Both the position numbers and the translations under genes were made by a program. Positions 9,520 to 18,071 of a DNA stretch of 64,000 bases are shown here, piece after piece; within the stretch, counting starts at the first letter, position 1, and the number at the start of each line of letters is the position of its first letter. The stretch is from Virgibacillus siamensis (lineage in GTDB: Bacteria > Bacillota > Bacilli > Bacillales > Amphibacillaceae), in assembly GCF_900162695.1 (NCBI RefSeq), contig NZ_FUIH01000007.1, forward strand, positions 620,001-684,000, in the 5' to 3' direction. A model generated the notes under the pieces. That model did not search any database. It had not been told where the DNA came from and saw nothing but the letters and a program-made list of their open reading frames with translations.

Positions 9520-10316
9520 GATAGTTCACCTTCTATGACCAGCTTTACCATATGGTCATCGATAAGCTTTTGTTTATTTTGGGCACCGTAAATGAGACAA
9601 TGCGTACAAATTTTGTTGACCAGTCTTGGCGTCCCATTCGAAAACTGGAAAATTTCACGTATGGCGGCATCTGTGAAAATGTCACTTTGAGCGCTAACTT
9701 CCATTAAATGTTTCCGTATATATTCACCCACCTGAGCACGATCATAGTGCGGAAGCTTACATTGCAGGTCAATTCGCTGCCGAATAGCCGCAAATGATTG
9801 GAGCCTAAGCCGATCCCAAAGTTCACTCTGTCCAACAAGGATCAACGCCATCGGACTTTCAGCATCCATTTTAAAATTAAGCAGGAAGCGAACTTCCTCC
9901 AACATTTCCCGATCCAAAAGATGTGCTTCATCTACAATAACCACTGGTAATAATCCATGAATACCACGCATCATTTCAATTTGATTGTGCAACTGACGTT
10001 TAGCGTCACCACGGTAAAACTTGGACTCGCATCCCAACTGTTCCAACAATCCCTTATAAAAATGTCGCGGTGTTAATTTTGAATCGGCTAGATATAAAAC
10101 CTTAAAATGACCGGAATCCAGTTCACTCGTAAATCTTCTCAGTGTCGTCGTTTTCCCAGTCCCAGCATCACCTGTCACAACCACAAATAATTGGGATTGG
10201 GCTGCATATTCCAATCTCCCGATTGTTTCGTCCAGCATATCCGGATAGTATAATGCGGATGTCAGAATATCCCGCGTAAAAGGGGTACGCGTAAAGCCAT
10301 AAAACTGATTAAACAT
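9516..10316 (-). CDS. ExeA/TniB-like AAA ATPase of the inner transposon
   Basis: A 266-residue AAA ATPase with an ExeA-like start (MFNQFYGFTRTPF), Walker A GDAGTGKTT (~44), Walker B VVIVDEAHLL (~118), a sensor-like ALILVGQSEL and a C-terminal GTPRLVNKICTHCL stretch. The start is the ATG at 10316, inside the last codons of the transposase gene (8-base overlap), with GAGGGTG 6 bases upstream; the longer frame has no better start. In TniB, TnsC and MuB systems this protein binds target DNA and activates the transposase. Here it very likely serves the upstream TniA-like protein. Confidence 0.85.
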   Translation of the reverse strand: MFNQFYGFTRTPFTRDILTSALYYPDMLDETIGRLEYAAQSQLFVVVTGDAGTGKTTTLRRFTSELDSGHFKVLYLADSKLTPRHFYKGLLEQLGCESKFYRGDAKRQLHNQIEMMRGIHGLLPVVIVDEAHLLDREMLEEVRFLLNFKMDAESPMALILVGQSELWDRLRLQSFAAIRQRIDLQCKLPHYDRAQVGEYIRKHLMEVSAQSDIFTDAAIREIFQFSNGTPRLVNKICTHCLIYGAQNKQKLIDDHMVKLVIEGELS

Positions 10317-11661
10317 GTGACGCACCCTCTTTCTTAACCCTGCGATAGGAGACCGCTGTCTTCTGAACGTCCGTACGGGAAGCATATTGTTCCGAAGCTG
10401 CGTCTAACAGTCTAGAGTGCTCCGCAAACTGTTTTCCAAGATGGTCCGGCATCGTTGGTCGTTTCCCAGCGCGTTCGCCAATCACCAATTCACGGGCTGT
10501 CCAAGGTGCGTGTCCTTCGTATTCAATTGTTACTTCCGTAATATCCGAAGGATCGTAAACCACATCGACCTTACAGCCGATAAACGATAATCCAACTTCG
10601 TATTTTTTTCCCATAAAACTAATACACCCTGATTTATCCACTTTACGTGCTTCACAGTGTAAGAATGCTTGTGCCAATTCTTCTGTACCAACAAACCGTA
10701 AGACATTGTCATCGCTACGAAAAGCTGCCTCTGGACTTTGATCTTTACCTAAAGCACTGTGTGGTTTATGCTGATAGCATTCACTCAACCATACGCGAAG
10801 GCGCTCATTTAATTGATCCAGCGTTGTCGGTTTCTCCAGTCCAACTTCATCTAAAAAATGACCGACTACTCGGTTGAACCTTTCCACCTTACCGGTCGAC
10901 TCCGGTGAGTAGGGCTTAGCATATAATAACCGGATGCCTAACTTTGAACAGGTTCGCTTCATCCATTTCGTGCGATATTGTTTCCCGTTATCAAAATAAA
11001 CAGATTCGGGAACACCGTATAACTGAACAGATTCACGGAAACCCTGTTCCACAATACGTTGATCCATCGTGGGATAAAACCCGGCGTGCAATACAAAACG
11101 CGTAGCGTCATCCAAGAACGCCACCAAATAAACTTGTTTTTTCTCGCCACCTGGGCCAATAGGAAGGTACGGCCCGTACTTAATGTCAGAATGCCATAAT
11201 TGATTACGCGCTTTCCGTTGGAAACGCCGCGCAGCTACACCAGGATCATTGTACATCCGCATATGCCGAGCACTATATCCTTTTTCAGCGAGCTTTTCCT
11301 GTAATGTACTTCGCTTCAATTGACCAGGTTCAGCAAGTTTTTCCCATTCTAAAATTTGAATAATCTGGGCAATACTGCGTGTCGGGACTTCTCGACGCAG
11401 TAAGATGGCCTGTTCCAATAAATGATGGGGAATGGTCTCCTTGGTTTGCGTGCCTTTTCCTTTTGGTTTTAATCCTTCAAACCCTGCTTGTCGATATTGA
11501 GCCAAGTATCTTCGAATGGTTCGTTCAGACAATCCACTTACCTCACAAATTTGCCGTCTGATTTGTCTAGCTTTGGCAGCATCCAACCCATCCGCCAATA
11601 ATGGGGACAATAATTGTACCCGTTCAGCAGCAATTTCCTGTGCTTTCTTTTGATCTCTCAT
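10309..11661 (-). CDS. TniA/TnsB/Mu-like DDE transposase
   Basis: A 450-residue DDE transposase. It has an N-terminal helix-turn-helix (SGLSERTIRRYLAQYR), a second helical region, and an rve catalytic core with WHSDIKYGPY (first Asp), VYFDNGKQYR (second Asp) and STGKVERFNR (Glu). A Mu-type C-terminal beta domain follows (SFMGKKYEVGLSFIG). ATG at 11661 is chosen because AAAAGGAGG stands 9 bases upstream, while the ATG at 11694 has no site. Its partner ATPase overlaps its 3' end. It catalyses strand transfer of the element's TGT...ACA ends. Confidence 0.85.
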   Translation of the reverse strand: MRDQKKAQEIAAERVQLLSPLLADGLDAAKARQIRRQICEVSGLSERTIRRYLAQYRQAGFEGLKPKGKGTQTKETIPHHLLEQAILLRREVPTRSIAQIIQILEWEKLAEPGQLKRSTLQEKLAEKGYSARHMRMYNDPGVAARRFQRKARNQLWHSDIKYGPYLPIGPGGEKKQVYLVAFLDDATRFVLHAGFYPTMDQRIVEQGFRESVQLYGVPESVYFDNGKQYRTKWMKRTCSKLGIRLLYAKPYSPESTGKVERFNRVVGHFLDEVGLEKPTTLDQLNERLRVWLSECYQHKPHSALGKDQSPEAAFRSDDNVLRFVGTEELAQAFLHCEARKVDKSGCISFMGKKYEVGLSFIGCKVDVVYDPSDITEVTIEYEGHAPWTARELVIGERAGKRPTMPDHLGKQFAEHSRLLDAASEQYASRTDVQKTAVSYRRVKKEGASHV

Positions 11662-11703
11662 GCCAAAAAGCCTCCTTTTTAAGCTATTTAACATGAGTTT
11701 ATC

Positions 11704-12225
11704 TTAAGGCTGTTTGGACAGGAATGCAGAACGGGTCTGTACCCATAAATGAACATTTACAATGGGACGGACAACTTTCGCCAGCCATCCAACGAATGAT
11801 TCTCCATTGCGTCCGATTCTTTGGAGCACGGTCCGTGGAGGATCGGACGTGCTCCCCACAGGTAAATCCAATTGAAAGCGCCTGATAATAGAATTGAAAC
11901 AACCCACAGCATAAGGCCCCCAATTCCGAAACCATTCACGCCAGCGCCCCAATGTCGATTCATCAGCCGGTACATCTATCAATTGATCATCCAGAACCTG
12001 TTCGATGCTTTCTGTCCCATAACGCTTGTAGGGGACTAGAAGATCTGGTAGTTCGTGATGAATTTTATGACAGCGTTCACAAAAAAGACGACGTATAATA
12101 AGTTTCGCTTTATCTCCGGAATGTCTATACCATACTCTTCGCCGACTACCTGCCACTATTAGAGGACCTTCACAACAAGGACAGTGATTGATTTCCGCAC
12201 TCCTAACAAAAAACGCCAGGCTCAT
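11704..12225 (-). CDS. zinc-ribbon protein of the inner transposon (DUF6431-like)
   Basis: A 173-residue protein with CPCCEGPLIV near residue 16 and LFCERCHKIHHELPDL near residue 51, two cysteine pairs expected to bind one zinc. The rest (~70-170) is basic and Trp/Arg-rich and includes a GRWREWFRNWGPY stretch. It resembles DUF6431 proteins found beside such transposases; the function is unknown. ATG at 12225 is chosen over TTG at 12237; neither has a strong ribosome binding site. It is the first gene of the transposon operon, 42 bases before the transposase start. DNA binding or end recognition is an inference. Confidence 0.65.
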   Translation of the reverse strand: MSLAFFVRSAEINHCPCCEGPLIVAGSRRRVWYRHSGDKAKLIIRRLFCERCHKIHHELPDLLVPYKRYGTESIEQVLDDQLIDVPADESTLGRWREWFRNWGPYAVGCFNSIIRRFQLDLPVGSTSDPPRTVLQRIGRNGESFVGWLAKVVRPIVNVHLWVQTRSAFLSKQP

Positions 12226-12376
12226 TCTTCTTCTCAACCAACGTATAATCTGATATACTTACCCTATATTGTTTTTTTGGTGGGCGTCTCCAGTGAAATT
12301 GTTCCCGCAGTTTCACGTTAATGGGGGACGTCCTTTTCCTTTCTTCAGGTTTTTTCCTCGGTCACTCTATTAGTCT

Positions 12377-12410
12377 ACTTCTGGTCGGACATAACCGTCA
12401 ACTTCCGGTC
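12377..12410. repeat. subterminal direct repeats at the right transposon end
   Basis: ACTTCTGGTC (12377-12386) and ACTTCCGGTC (12401-12410) lie 24 bases apart, just inside the right terminus. They are candidate transposase binding sites. A counterpart at the left end is not obvious. Confidence 0.4.
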
Positions 12411-12418
12411 TTTTTCGC

Positions 12419-12430
12419 CTAGCTAAAACA
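12419..12430 (-). repeat. right terminal inverted repeat of the inner transposon
   Basis: CTAGCTAAAACA; its reverse complement TGTTTTAGCTAG matches the left end TGTTACTGCTAG (9165-9176) at 9 of 12 positions and ends in the TGT/ACA expected of this transposase group. Confidence 0.7.
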
Positions 12431-12436
12431 CCCAAC
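12431..12436. repeat. target-site duplication, right copy (CCCAAC)
   Basis: Second copy of the 6-bp sequence at 9159-9164. Tn7-group elements usually make 5-bp duplications, so 6 may include one chance match. Confidence 0.75.
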
Positions 12437-13911
12437 ATTCCCGCCAAAAGATTACAGAGGTAATCCGACTGGCGGAAAAGAAAGGAATAAAGCCACCATT
12501 AGAGGATGAAATGACCGATCCATGGCTGGAGGATTTCCTTTACCCCGAAAAGAAGCAGGAAATGAGTGGCAGGTACTTAATGGACTTTGAAAAGGTACAT
12601 AAAGAATTGGCCAAGCCGAATGTGACCTTGACGCTTTTGCATGATGAGTACGTAGGAGAAGCACAAAGCGCAGGTAAAGTCCCCTATGCTTACCGCACCT
12701 TCGCTGAACATTACCATGCGTATGCGATGAAGTATAAAGCTACGCTGCGTATTCGGCGCAAACCAGGTGAACTGTTGGAGGTAGATTGGGCAGGCAGTAC
12801 GATGTCGGTTATTGATCCGGATACTGGAGAAAAGCGGAAGGTATATGTGTTCATCGCCACGTTGCCTTGCTCACAATTGTTTTATGTAGAAGGATCTTAC
12901 AGAATGGATCTTCCATCTTGGGTTCGTCTCCATCAACACGCTTTTGAATACATGGGCGGCACGCCACAGATACTCGTTCCTGATAATTTGAAAACAGGCG
13001 TTACCAAACATACATCCAAGGAACTTATTTTGAATAAGACTTATTCGGAAATGGCTACCCATTACCAAACAGTCATCATGCCTGCACGAGTGTTGTCACC
13101 GAAAGACAAGGCAAGCGTAGAAGGGTCAGTGAACATCGTTACCACCTGGATTATACAAGCTTTAAGAAACATCAAATGTTTTTCATTGGAAGAACTAAAC
13201 TTAGAGATTTTTAAAAAATTGGATGAATTAAACCACCGGCCTTTTCAAAATCGCCCAGGTTCGAGGTGGTCGGCATTCTTGGAAGAAGAGAAATTTGCCC
13301 TTTCTCCTCTTCCGGATACGCCGTACAAACTCTCTGAATGGCACAAATCCAAAGTCCGACCAGATTATCACATTAACATAAACAGTATGTTCTACTCTGT
13401 CCCTTTTGAACTGATTGGAAAAGAGGTAGACATCAAAGTTTCTCCAACCGTGGTTGAAGTATACTTTCATCACATGAGAGTCGCCTCTCATCCAACATTA
13501 TATGGTAAGTTTGGACAATACTCCACCTTGAAAGAACACATGCCGGCTAATCATCGGTTGTATGTGGAACAAACACCTGAAGAAGCGATGAGATGGGCAG
13601 CGGAAATGGGGCATTCCACTCTGCAGGTAGTGACGTTTATTCTTGACCACTATGAGGTTGAGAAACAAGCCTTGAATTCCATTTTCACGCTGAAAAAATT
13701 AGAGCGAACCTATTCTGCCTATGAAATTGAACAGGCGTGCAAGTGGGTGTTGGAAGCTACAAGCAGACCAACGGTCAAAAGTGTTCAAACCATGATTAAG
13801 ACCATTCGCAAAGAGGATGAACGAAAGGCTTCAGAAATTAACTCGAAGACGACCGATGAAAAATACGGCTTTACACGGGGAGCTTCTTACTATGGGGGAA
13901 ATGACAGATGA
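12437..13911 (+). pseudogene. istA: istA transposase, 3' fragment (catalytic part)
   Basis: The remaining ~490 codons of IstA. They hold the rve core with LLEVDWAGSTM (first Asp), ILVPDNLKTG (second Asp) and ASVEGSVN (Glu), then the IstA C-terminal domain. An internal ATG at 12511 could give a 466-residue product, but it lacks the N-terminal DNA-binding helices and has no good ribosome binding site. The frame is otherwise intact, so only the insertion has broken the gene. Its end overlaps istB by 4 bases. Confidence 0.85.
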
Positions 13912-14654
13912 ATCAACAAAACTATGACAAAATGAAAGCATTTAAATTAACTGGGATGGCAGAATCTTATGAGACATTGTTTATGAATCCATCATTTAAG
14001 GACATGAGTTTTGATGAATTGCTTGGTCTTTTATTGGACCATGAAGAAAGTGTGCGGAAAAGCAATAAACTGAACCGGCTTTTGAAACAAGCAAAGTTCC
14101 CTGAAAAGGCAGCTGTGGAAGATATCCTTTACGATTCCGATCGTAAGCTGGATAAGGAGTTATTGATGAAATTGTCGACAGGTGACTACATTCTTGATGG
14201 GCGGGACATTGTATTCAAGGGTGTTTCTGGTGCAGGGAAGACTTGGCTAGCCACTGCTTTTGGTGTACAGGTCTGCCGGCAGTATTATAAGGTTCAATAC
14301 ACACGCCTTCCTGATTTTTTAGAGGAGTTCAAGGTGGCCAAGTACCAAGCGGATGGAAGTTATTTAAAACTGATCAAAAAACTAACCAAGATTGATCTTC
14401 TGATTTTTGATGAATGGCTTTTATTTGAGCTTTCAAAAGAGGAAGCAGCATTATTATTAGAAATTATCAATGCGCGGTATACTGCAAAGAAATCAAACAT
14501 CTTCTGTTCTCAATTTGATATCAACGGCTGGTATGAGAAATTGGGAGACGGAACGTTGGCAGAAGCAATATTAGATCGGATTATCCATAATTCTTACGAT
14601 ATCTTTATTGACGGCACCGTTTCTATGCGGGAAAAGTTAGGTTTAAAGAATTAA
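13908..14654 (+). CDS. istB: IstB-like ATPase of the IS21 element
   Basis: 248 residues, the normal IstB size. An N-terminal helical domain (SFDELLGLLLDHEE) is followed by Walker A GVSGAGKTW (~104), a Walker B-like LLIFDEWLL (~160) and sensor residues, ending in SMREKLGLKN. IstB forms a helper ring on target DNA that activates IstA. The ATGA overlap with istA indicates coupled translation; with istA split, expression is probably much reduced. The gene itself shows no damage. Confidence 0.9.
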   Translation: MNQQNYDKMKAFKLTGMAESYETLFMNPSFKDMSFDELLGLLLDHEESVRKSNKLNRLLKQAKFPEKAAVEDILYDSDRKLDKELLMKLSTGDYILDGRDIVFKGVSGAGKTWLATAFGVQVCRQYYKVQYTRLPDFLEEFKVAKYQADGSYLKLIKKLTKIDLLIFDEWLLFELSKEEAALLLEIINARYTAKKSNIFCSQFDINGWYEKLGDGTLAEAILDRIIHNSYDIFIDGTVSMREKLGLKN

Positions 14655-14705
14655 AGACAAGAAGTCGAACGATGTAACGGAACGAACCAACAGGAGGTAA
14701 AATTT

Positions 14706-14909
14706 ATGACCATAATAACCAAAAAAGATCTATCGGAAATGGAAGAGTACTATTTTTGGAGTGGAAACCGGCAATATGTACCTTTTCCTGCGGATTTGAA
14801 GCGAAAGCTTCTGAAGATATATGGGAAAGAACCTCTCCCGCGTAATTGGACGGAACAAGATATCCATGAAGGTTCCAGAAAGATTATAATAGAGTATTTC
14901 CAAAACTAA
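14706..14909 (+). CDS. 67-residue hypothetical protein carried by the IS21 element
   Basis: Not recognised. The gene has an excellent ribosome binding site (CAGGAGG, 8 bases before the ATG) and lies between istB and the right repeat array, so it travels with the IS. The product is small and mixed-charge, with an aromatic N-terminal half (EEYYFWSGNRQYVPFP) and no membrane segment. It may be a passenger or regulator of the element. The strong translation start makes it more likely real than chance. Confidence 0.55.
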   Translation: MTIITKKDLSEMEEYYFWSGNRQYVPFPADLKRKLLKIYGKEPLPRNWTEQDIHEGSRKIIIEYFQN

Positions 14910-14998
14910 TTTGGATTCCAAGGGTCCCTCTGTTCCCCAGTGAATAGAAGGAGATTTAATGGCAAAAATATCCGGCAATCATCCTTTTATGATTCATT

Positions 14999-15082
14999 GG
15001 TAAACTGCTCCGCAAACTCTGGTACATTCCTTCGCGATATGTGGTAAAAAGAACCGCACAACTGGTAAAAATCGTCCGCAAT
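14999..15082 (-). repeat. right subterminal repeat array of the IS21 element
   Basis: Four units of ~22 bp beginning GGTAAACTG (14999), GGTACATTC (15020), GGTAAAAAG (15042) and GGTAAAAAT (15064), each followed by a CCGC-like core. Read on the minus strand they match the left array (TTGCGG...TTTACC). Confidence 0.75.
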
Positions 15083-15122
15083 ACTCATAATACATACGCT
15101 AACGAAATCATTCAGAAATAAA

Positions 15123-15167
15123 CTATTAAAATTGATGGTTGCTGGAAGTGAAATGACCTTTCGTATT
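15123..15167 (+). pseudogene. 45-bp remnant of a GltT-type symporter gene
   Basis: This stretch encodes LLKLMVAGSEMTFRI. It matches the intact symporter at 22226-22270 (LLKLMDAGSEVTFRI) at roughly nine of ten bases. Nothing on either side continues the similarity. It is a fragment of a paralogous or duplicated gene left beside the IS after rearrangement. Confidence 0.65.
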
Positions 15168-15281
15168 ATTTCAAAGACTTTAGAAGGTATTTCCCTGGGG
15201 CGTATTTATTTAACTCTGATAGATACCTGAAAACGGATTACTTACGGGGGAAGCGTCAAGTAATTTTGACGTTTACCCATT

Positions 15282-15677
15282 ATGAAAAAAGAATCAGCAG
15301 AACAGGCAATCGCTTTCGCGCATGAAGCGATTGAAATGCACGGCGGAAATGGCTACATTGAAGACTTTGTTACACCGAGACTGCTTCGGGACGCACAGGT
15401 ATTGACTGTCTGGGAAGGCACCGCAAACATTCTTGGACTGGAATTGATTCGATTGGTCAATAAGTATTCTGTTCATAAAATTTTTTTAAACGATTTGAAA
15501 GGAAGACTGGACCGATTGAATGCTCCTGAATTGGTGGAACAAAGGCATGCGTTAAAGAATCGCCTTGATGTTTTTGCGAAAGATGACCAGGTGACACAGG
15601 AGTTAAAAGCGAAGTCAATGGCAAAAGAAATGGCAGAGTTGTATGAACGGGTTGTTTATGAGGAATTGGGTTACTGA
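15282..15677 (+). pseudogene. C-terminal fragment of an acyl-CoA dehydrogenase
   Basis: 131 codons correspond to the C-terminal quarter of an acyl-CoA dehydrogenase of the larger AidB-like type. The signature is EAIEMHGGNGYIEDFVTPRLL followed by RDAQVLTVWEGTANILGLEL; this part packs FAD and closes the active site, and a helical tail follows. Family members run to about 550-600 residues, so the FAD-binding and substrate domains are missing. No ribosome binding site precedes the ATG. The gene was truncated by the rearrangement that also left the symporter remnant just upstream. Confidence 0.8.
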
Positions 15678-15784
15678 ATGAAATCCTTTATGCGGCATTC
15701 CTAAAGCACAATTAACAAACAGAACGTTCACTAAACTTCTCAAATGTACGCAGGTTAATTTCCTGTTAATTCGATATGGATAAT

Positions 15785-15815
15785 CCTGAATCCTCGGAGG
15801 TTCAGGTTTTTTTGT
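15785..15815 (+). terminator. rho-independent terminator after the acyl-CoA dehydrogenase remnant
   Basis: CCTGAA...TTCAGG stem around TCCTCGGAGG, followed by seven T residues and TTTG. The other bases between 15678 and 15920 hold only the next gene's promoter region. Confidence 0.7.
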
Positions 15816-15920
15816 TTGCTTCGAATGTATATAAGTTATTTAATTGCCCAAACAACATGAGGGTTGTATGATGGTCTTTAGATTAATAATAGTCATAAAA
15901 TCGGAAAGGAGGTCATCACG

Positions 15921-17336
15921 ATGAACGCTTTAAATCTGACACGTCTACAACGGCGGTTAATCGTAGCAATCACATTGTCGGCAGCTTTTTTATCCGTTTT
16001 GACGCAATTTCTGCTCATTACAGCCTTTCCAAAAATTATGGATGAGTTTCAGATTAACTCGACAGAAGTCCAATGGCTGACAACAAGCTATATGTTAACC
16101 ATCGCCGTTTTGATTCCGATAACGGCTTAATTTATTGATAAATTTCAAACAAGGTCATTAATGATGAGTGCCATGTTTCTGTTTTTTACAGGGACCCTGG
16201 TTTGTTTGATTGCACCTTCTTTTCCCGTTCTGATAGCGGGGCGCGTGATTCAGGGGATGGGTTCCGGGATTATGATTCCGTTAATGCAGACATTGTTGTT
16301 CCTAATGTATCCAAAGGAAAAAAGAGGGTACGCAATGGGGATTGCCGGGCTTGTGATTAATGTTGCACCAGCGGTAGGTCCTCCGATCTCCGGTATTATT
16401 ATAAACTATTTTGAATGGCGTTCGCTGTTTTTGCTGACACTGCCAATTGCAGCTTGTATTCTGCTTTTGGTTTTCTTGTTTATGCACAATATTACCGAGC
16501 AGCGAAAAACAGAAATCGATGCGTTATCCATTGTTTTGTCAACGATTGGTTTTGGCGGACTGCTTTTCGGATTCAATAAATTGCAGGAGAATGGAATTAC
16601 GGAAGTCACCACACTTGCCAGTCTGATTGCAGGTGCTTTGGCATTAGGCATGTTTGTGGTGCGTCAATTTCGGCTCTCGACGCCTATTTTGGAACTTCGT
16701 GTGCTGAAAGTGCCTGTTTTTGCGCTTATCTCGTTTATTTCCATTCTTTCGTTCAGTTTGCTTATCTCAACGGAGACCATTTTACCGATGTATGTACAGA
16801 ATGCCCAGCAGTTCTCTGCGTATTACGGCGGCTTGATTGTGATGCCCGGTGCCTTAACCCTCGCTGTCATGTCTCTCTTTGCGGGAAAATTGTTCGATAA
16901 ATACGGCGGTAAAATGATTGCAATCATTGGCTTTGTGCTGCTTAATATAAGCACACTCGGGTTTCATTATATCCTCGGTCTTGATACGCCATTCGCCATC
17001 ACGATGGTATTATTCATGATTGCCATGGGTGGCGTGGCGATGATTAATATGCCAATCATGACAGCTGGGATAAATGCTCTTCCAGATAAATTGATTCCGC
17101 ACGGGACGGCAGTAATCAATACGGCCCGCCAATTCGGGGGATCATTGGGGCTGACGTTTATTATCTCCTTCATCACGAGAGTAGGATCCGGATCTGAAGT
17201 AGTTGTGCAGCCGGCAACCTATTTGACTGGTGTGAAACATGCTTTTTTCATCGCATTTTTGTTTGCCATTATAGGATTGATTCTTTCACTGTTTCTGAAA
17301 AGGGAGAAACAGTCTGATGCAGAGGGGGATGCGTGA
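15921..17336 (+). pseudogene. MFS drug efflux transporter (DHA2/EmrB type), interrupted by one stop codon
   Basis: A 471-codon frame with a strong AAAGGAGG site. It encodes a multi-spanning transporter with SPVLTQFLLITAFPKIM-like and VQWLTTSYML sequences, GRVIQGMGSGIMIPL and GLVINVAPAVGPPISG (motif C region), the hallmarks of the 14-TM DHA2 family (LmrB/EmrB-like). A single in-frame TAA at 16128-16130 falls in the second membrane segment, between LIPITA and FIDKF. No other damage is seen, so the loss is recent or a sequencing error; a Tyr codon (TAT/TAC) is one change away. Reinitiation at ATG 16161 would lack the first two helices. Confidence 0.85.
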
Positions 17337-17417
17337 AACGCTGACCCGGTCAAATTTTGGTTAAGCAAAAGGATAATGGCATTAGGCTTGTATAATTGAA
17401 TAAAAAAACTTTGCGTT

Positions 17418-17452
17418 GGCCATTCAGGGAACCCTGGATGGCTATTTTTAAT
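17418..17452 (+). terminator. terminator after the MFS gene
   Basis: GCCATTCAGGG / CCCTGGATGGC, an 11-bp stem with one G-T pair and a very tight loop, followed by TATTTTTA. The rest of 17337-17648 contains no gene that I can see. Confidence 0.65.
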
Positions 17453-17648
17453 GGATAAAGGTGCTTTCGAATGTGGGTAAAGGGATTATTAAATTGATTA
17501 CGACGCGGATGAGCCGTTGTTTTCGATGCCATAAGACACACATTGTATTTAAAAAACTAACATGAAACTTGATTTGCGATACAGTTAAAAATGTCTGTAG
17601 TATAAAATTTGTGGGATAGGATAATTCTGATGAGGCGGTGAAAAATCT

Positions 17649-18071
17649 ATGGATACGATAGGAATGTTTTTATCCATTTTAATATTTTTTGTTATACCGT
17701 CTTTCTATGCATTTTCCTTTATTAAAGATCCATCCCCGGTGAATTATGATATTCAAATTGACTCTGAAAGATTAAAGTGTGAAAGTTATATTGAACGACG
17801 ATTATATGATGCATTAACATTCAGGGGCTATACAGTTAGAACTCAGGTCCCTTGCGGAAAGTACAGGATTGATTTAGTATTGTCAACCTCTAACTTGGCT
17901 ATAGAGTGTGACGGGAAGTTGTATCATTCTTCGCTGGCTCAAAAAGCTCACGATAAGAGAAAAGATAAGTATCTAAAAGCACATGGCTGGGAAGTCCACA
18001 GATTTTCAGGAAGTATTATTCATAATAACCTGCAAAAGGTGGTAGTAAAAATTGAAGAGCACATACATTAG
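17649..18071 (+). CDS. membrane-anchored PD-(D/E)XK (DUF559/Vsr-like) nuclease-fold protein
   Basis: 140 residues. Residues 5-25 form one membrane segment (MFLSILIFFVIPSFYAF). The rest is a compact restriction-endonuclease-like fold: ERRLYDAL (first Glu), RIDLVL (Asp), AIECDGKLYH (Glu-x-Asp-Gly-Lys) and a DKRKDKYLKAHGWEVHRF tail typical of DUF559/very-short-patch-repair relatives. All active-site positions look intact. It stands alone, with GAGGCGGTG upstream of the ATG. A membrane-tethered nuclease of this kind could act on incoming DNA, but no partner gene supports that here. Confidence 0.7.
   Translation: MDTIGMFLSILIFFVIPSFYAFSFIKDPSPVNYDIQIDSERLKCESYIERRLYDALTFRGYTVRTQVPCGKYRIDLVLSTSNLAIECDGKLYHSSLAQKAHDKRKDKYLKAHGWEVHRFSGSIIHNNLQKVVVKIEEHIH

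Larger units (their letters stand above)
9165..12430. mobile_element. 3.27-kb TniA/TniB-type transposon inside istA
   Basis: The boundaries come from the broken istA reading frame, a CCCAAC duplication and TGT...ACA ends. The terminal 12 bases are TGTTACTGCTAG (left) and, inverted, TGTTTTAGCTAG (right), with 9 of 12 identical. All four genes read leftward: DUF6431-like zinc-ribbon protein, DDE transposase with a Mu-type C-terminal domain, ExeA/TniB-like AAA ATPase and a 73-residue protein. A DDE transposase paired with an AAA ATPase is the architecture of the Tn7/Tn552/Tn5053/Mu group. No resolvase, TnsA, target selector or cargo gene is seen, so this may be a minimal autonomous unit. Confidence 0.8.
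8898..15097 (+). mobile_element. IS21-family insertion sequence, interrupted by a second transposon
   Basis: istA and istB lie in the canonical order with overlapping ends. They are flanked by inverted arrays of ~22-bp subterminal repeats typical of IS21 transposase binding sites. The outer limits are estimated: GCTAA stands on both sides (8893-8897 and 15098-15102) and may be the target duplication, and the imperfect ends GGTATAATATGAT / GTATGTATTATGAG are inverted. Removing the inner 3.27-kb insertion and its duplicated 6 bases leaves about 2.9 kb. The split istA should make the copy unable to move on its own. Confidence 0.75.

Noticed and set aside
9165..12430. CRISPR-associated transposon
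   Set aside because: The transposase and ATPase pair resembles that group, but there is no TniQ, Cas12k, Cascade gene or repeat array.
12511..13911. A separate 466-residue transposase gene starting at 12511
   Set aside because: The frame continues upstream to the transposon junction and joins the istA start at 9089, so it is the rest of a split gene.
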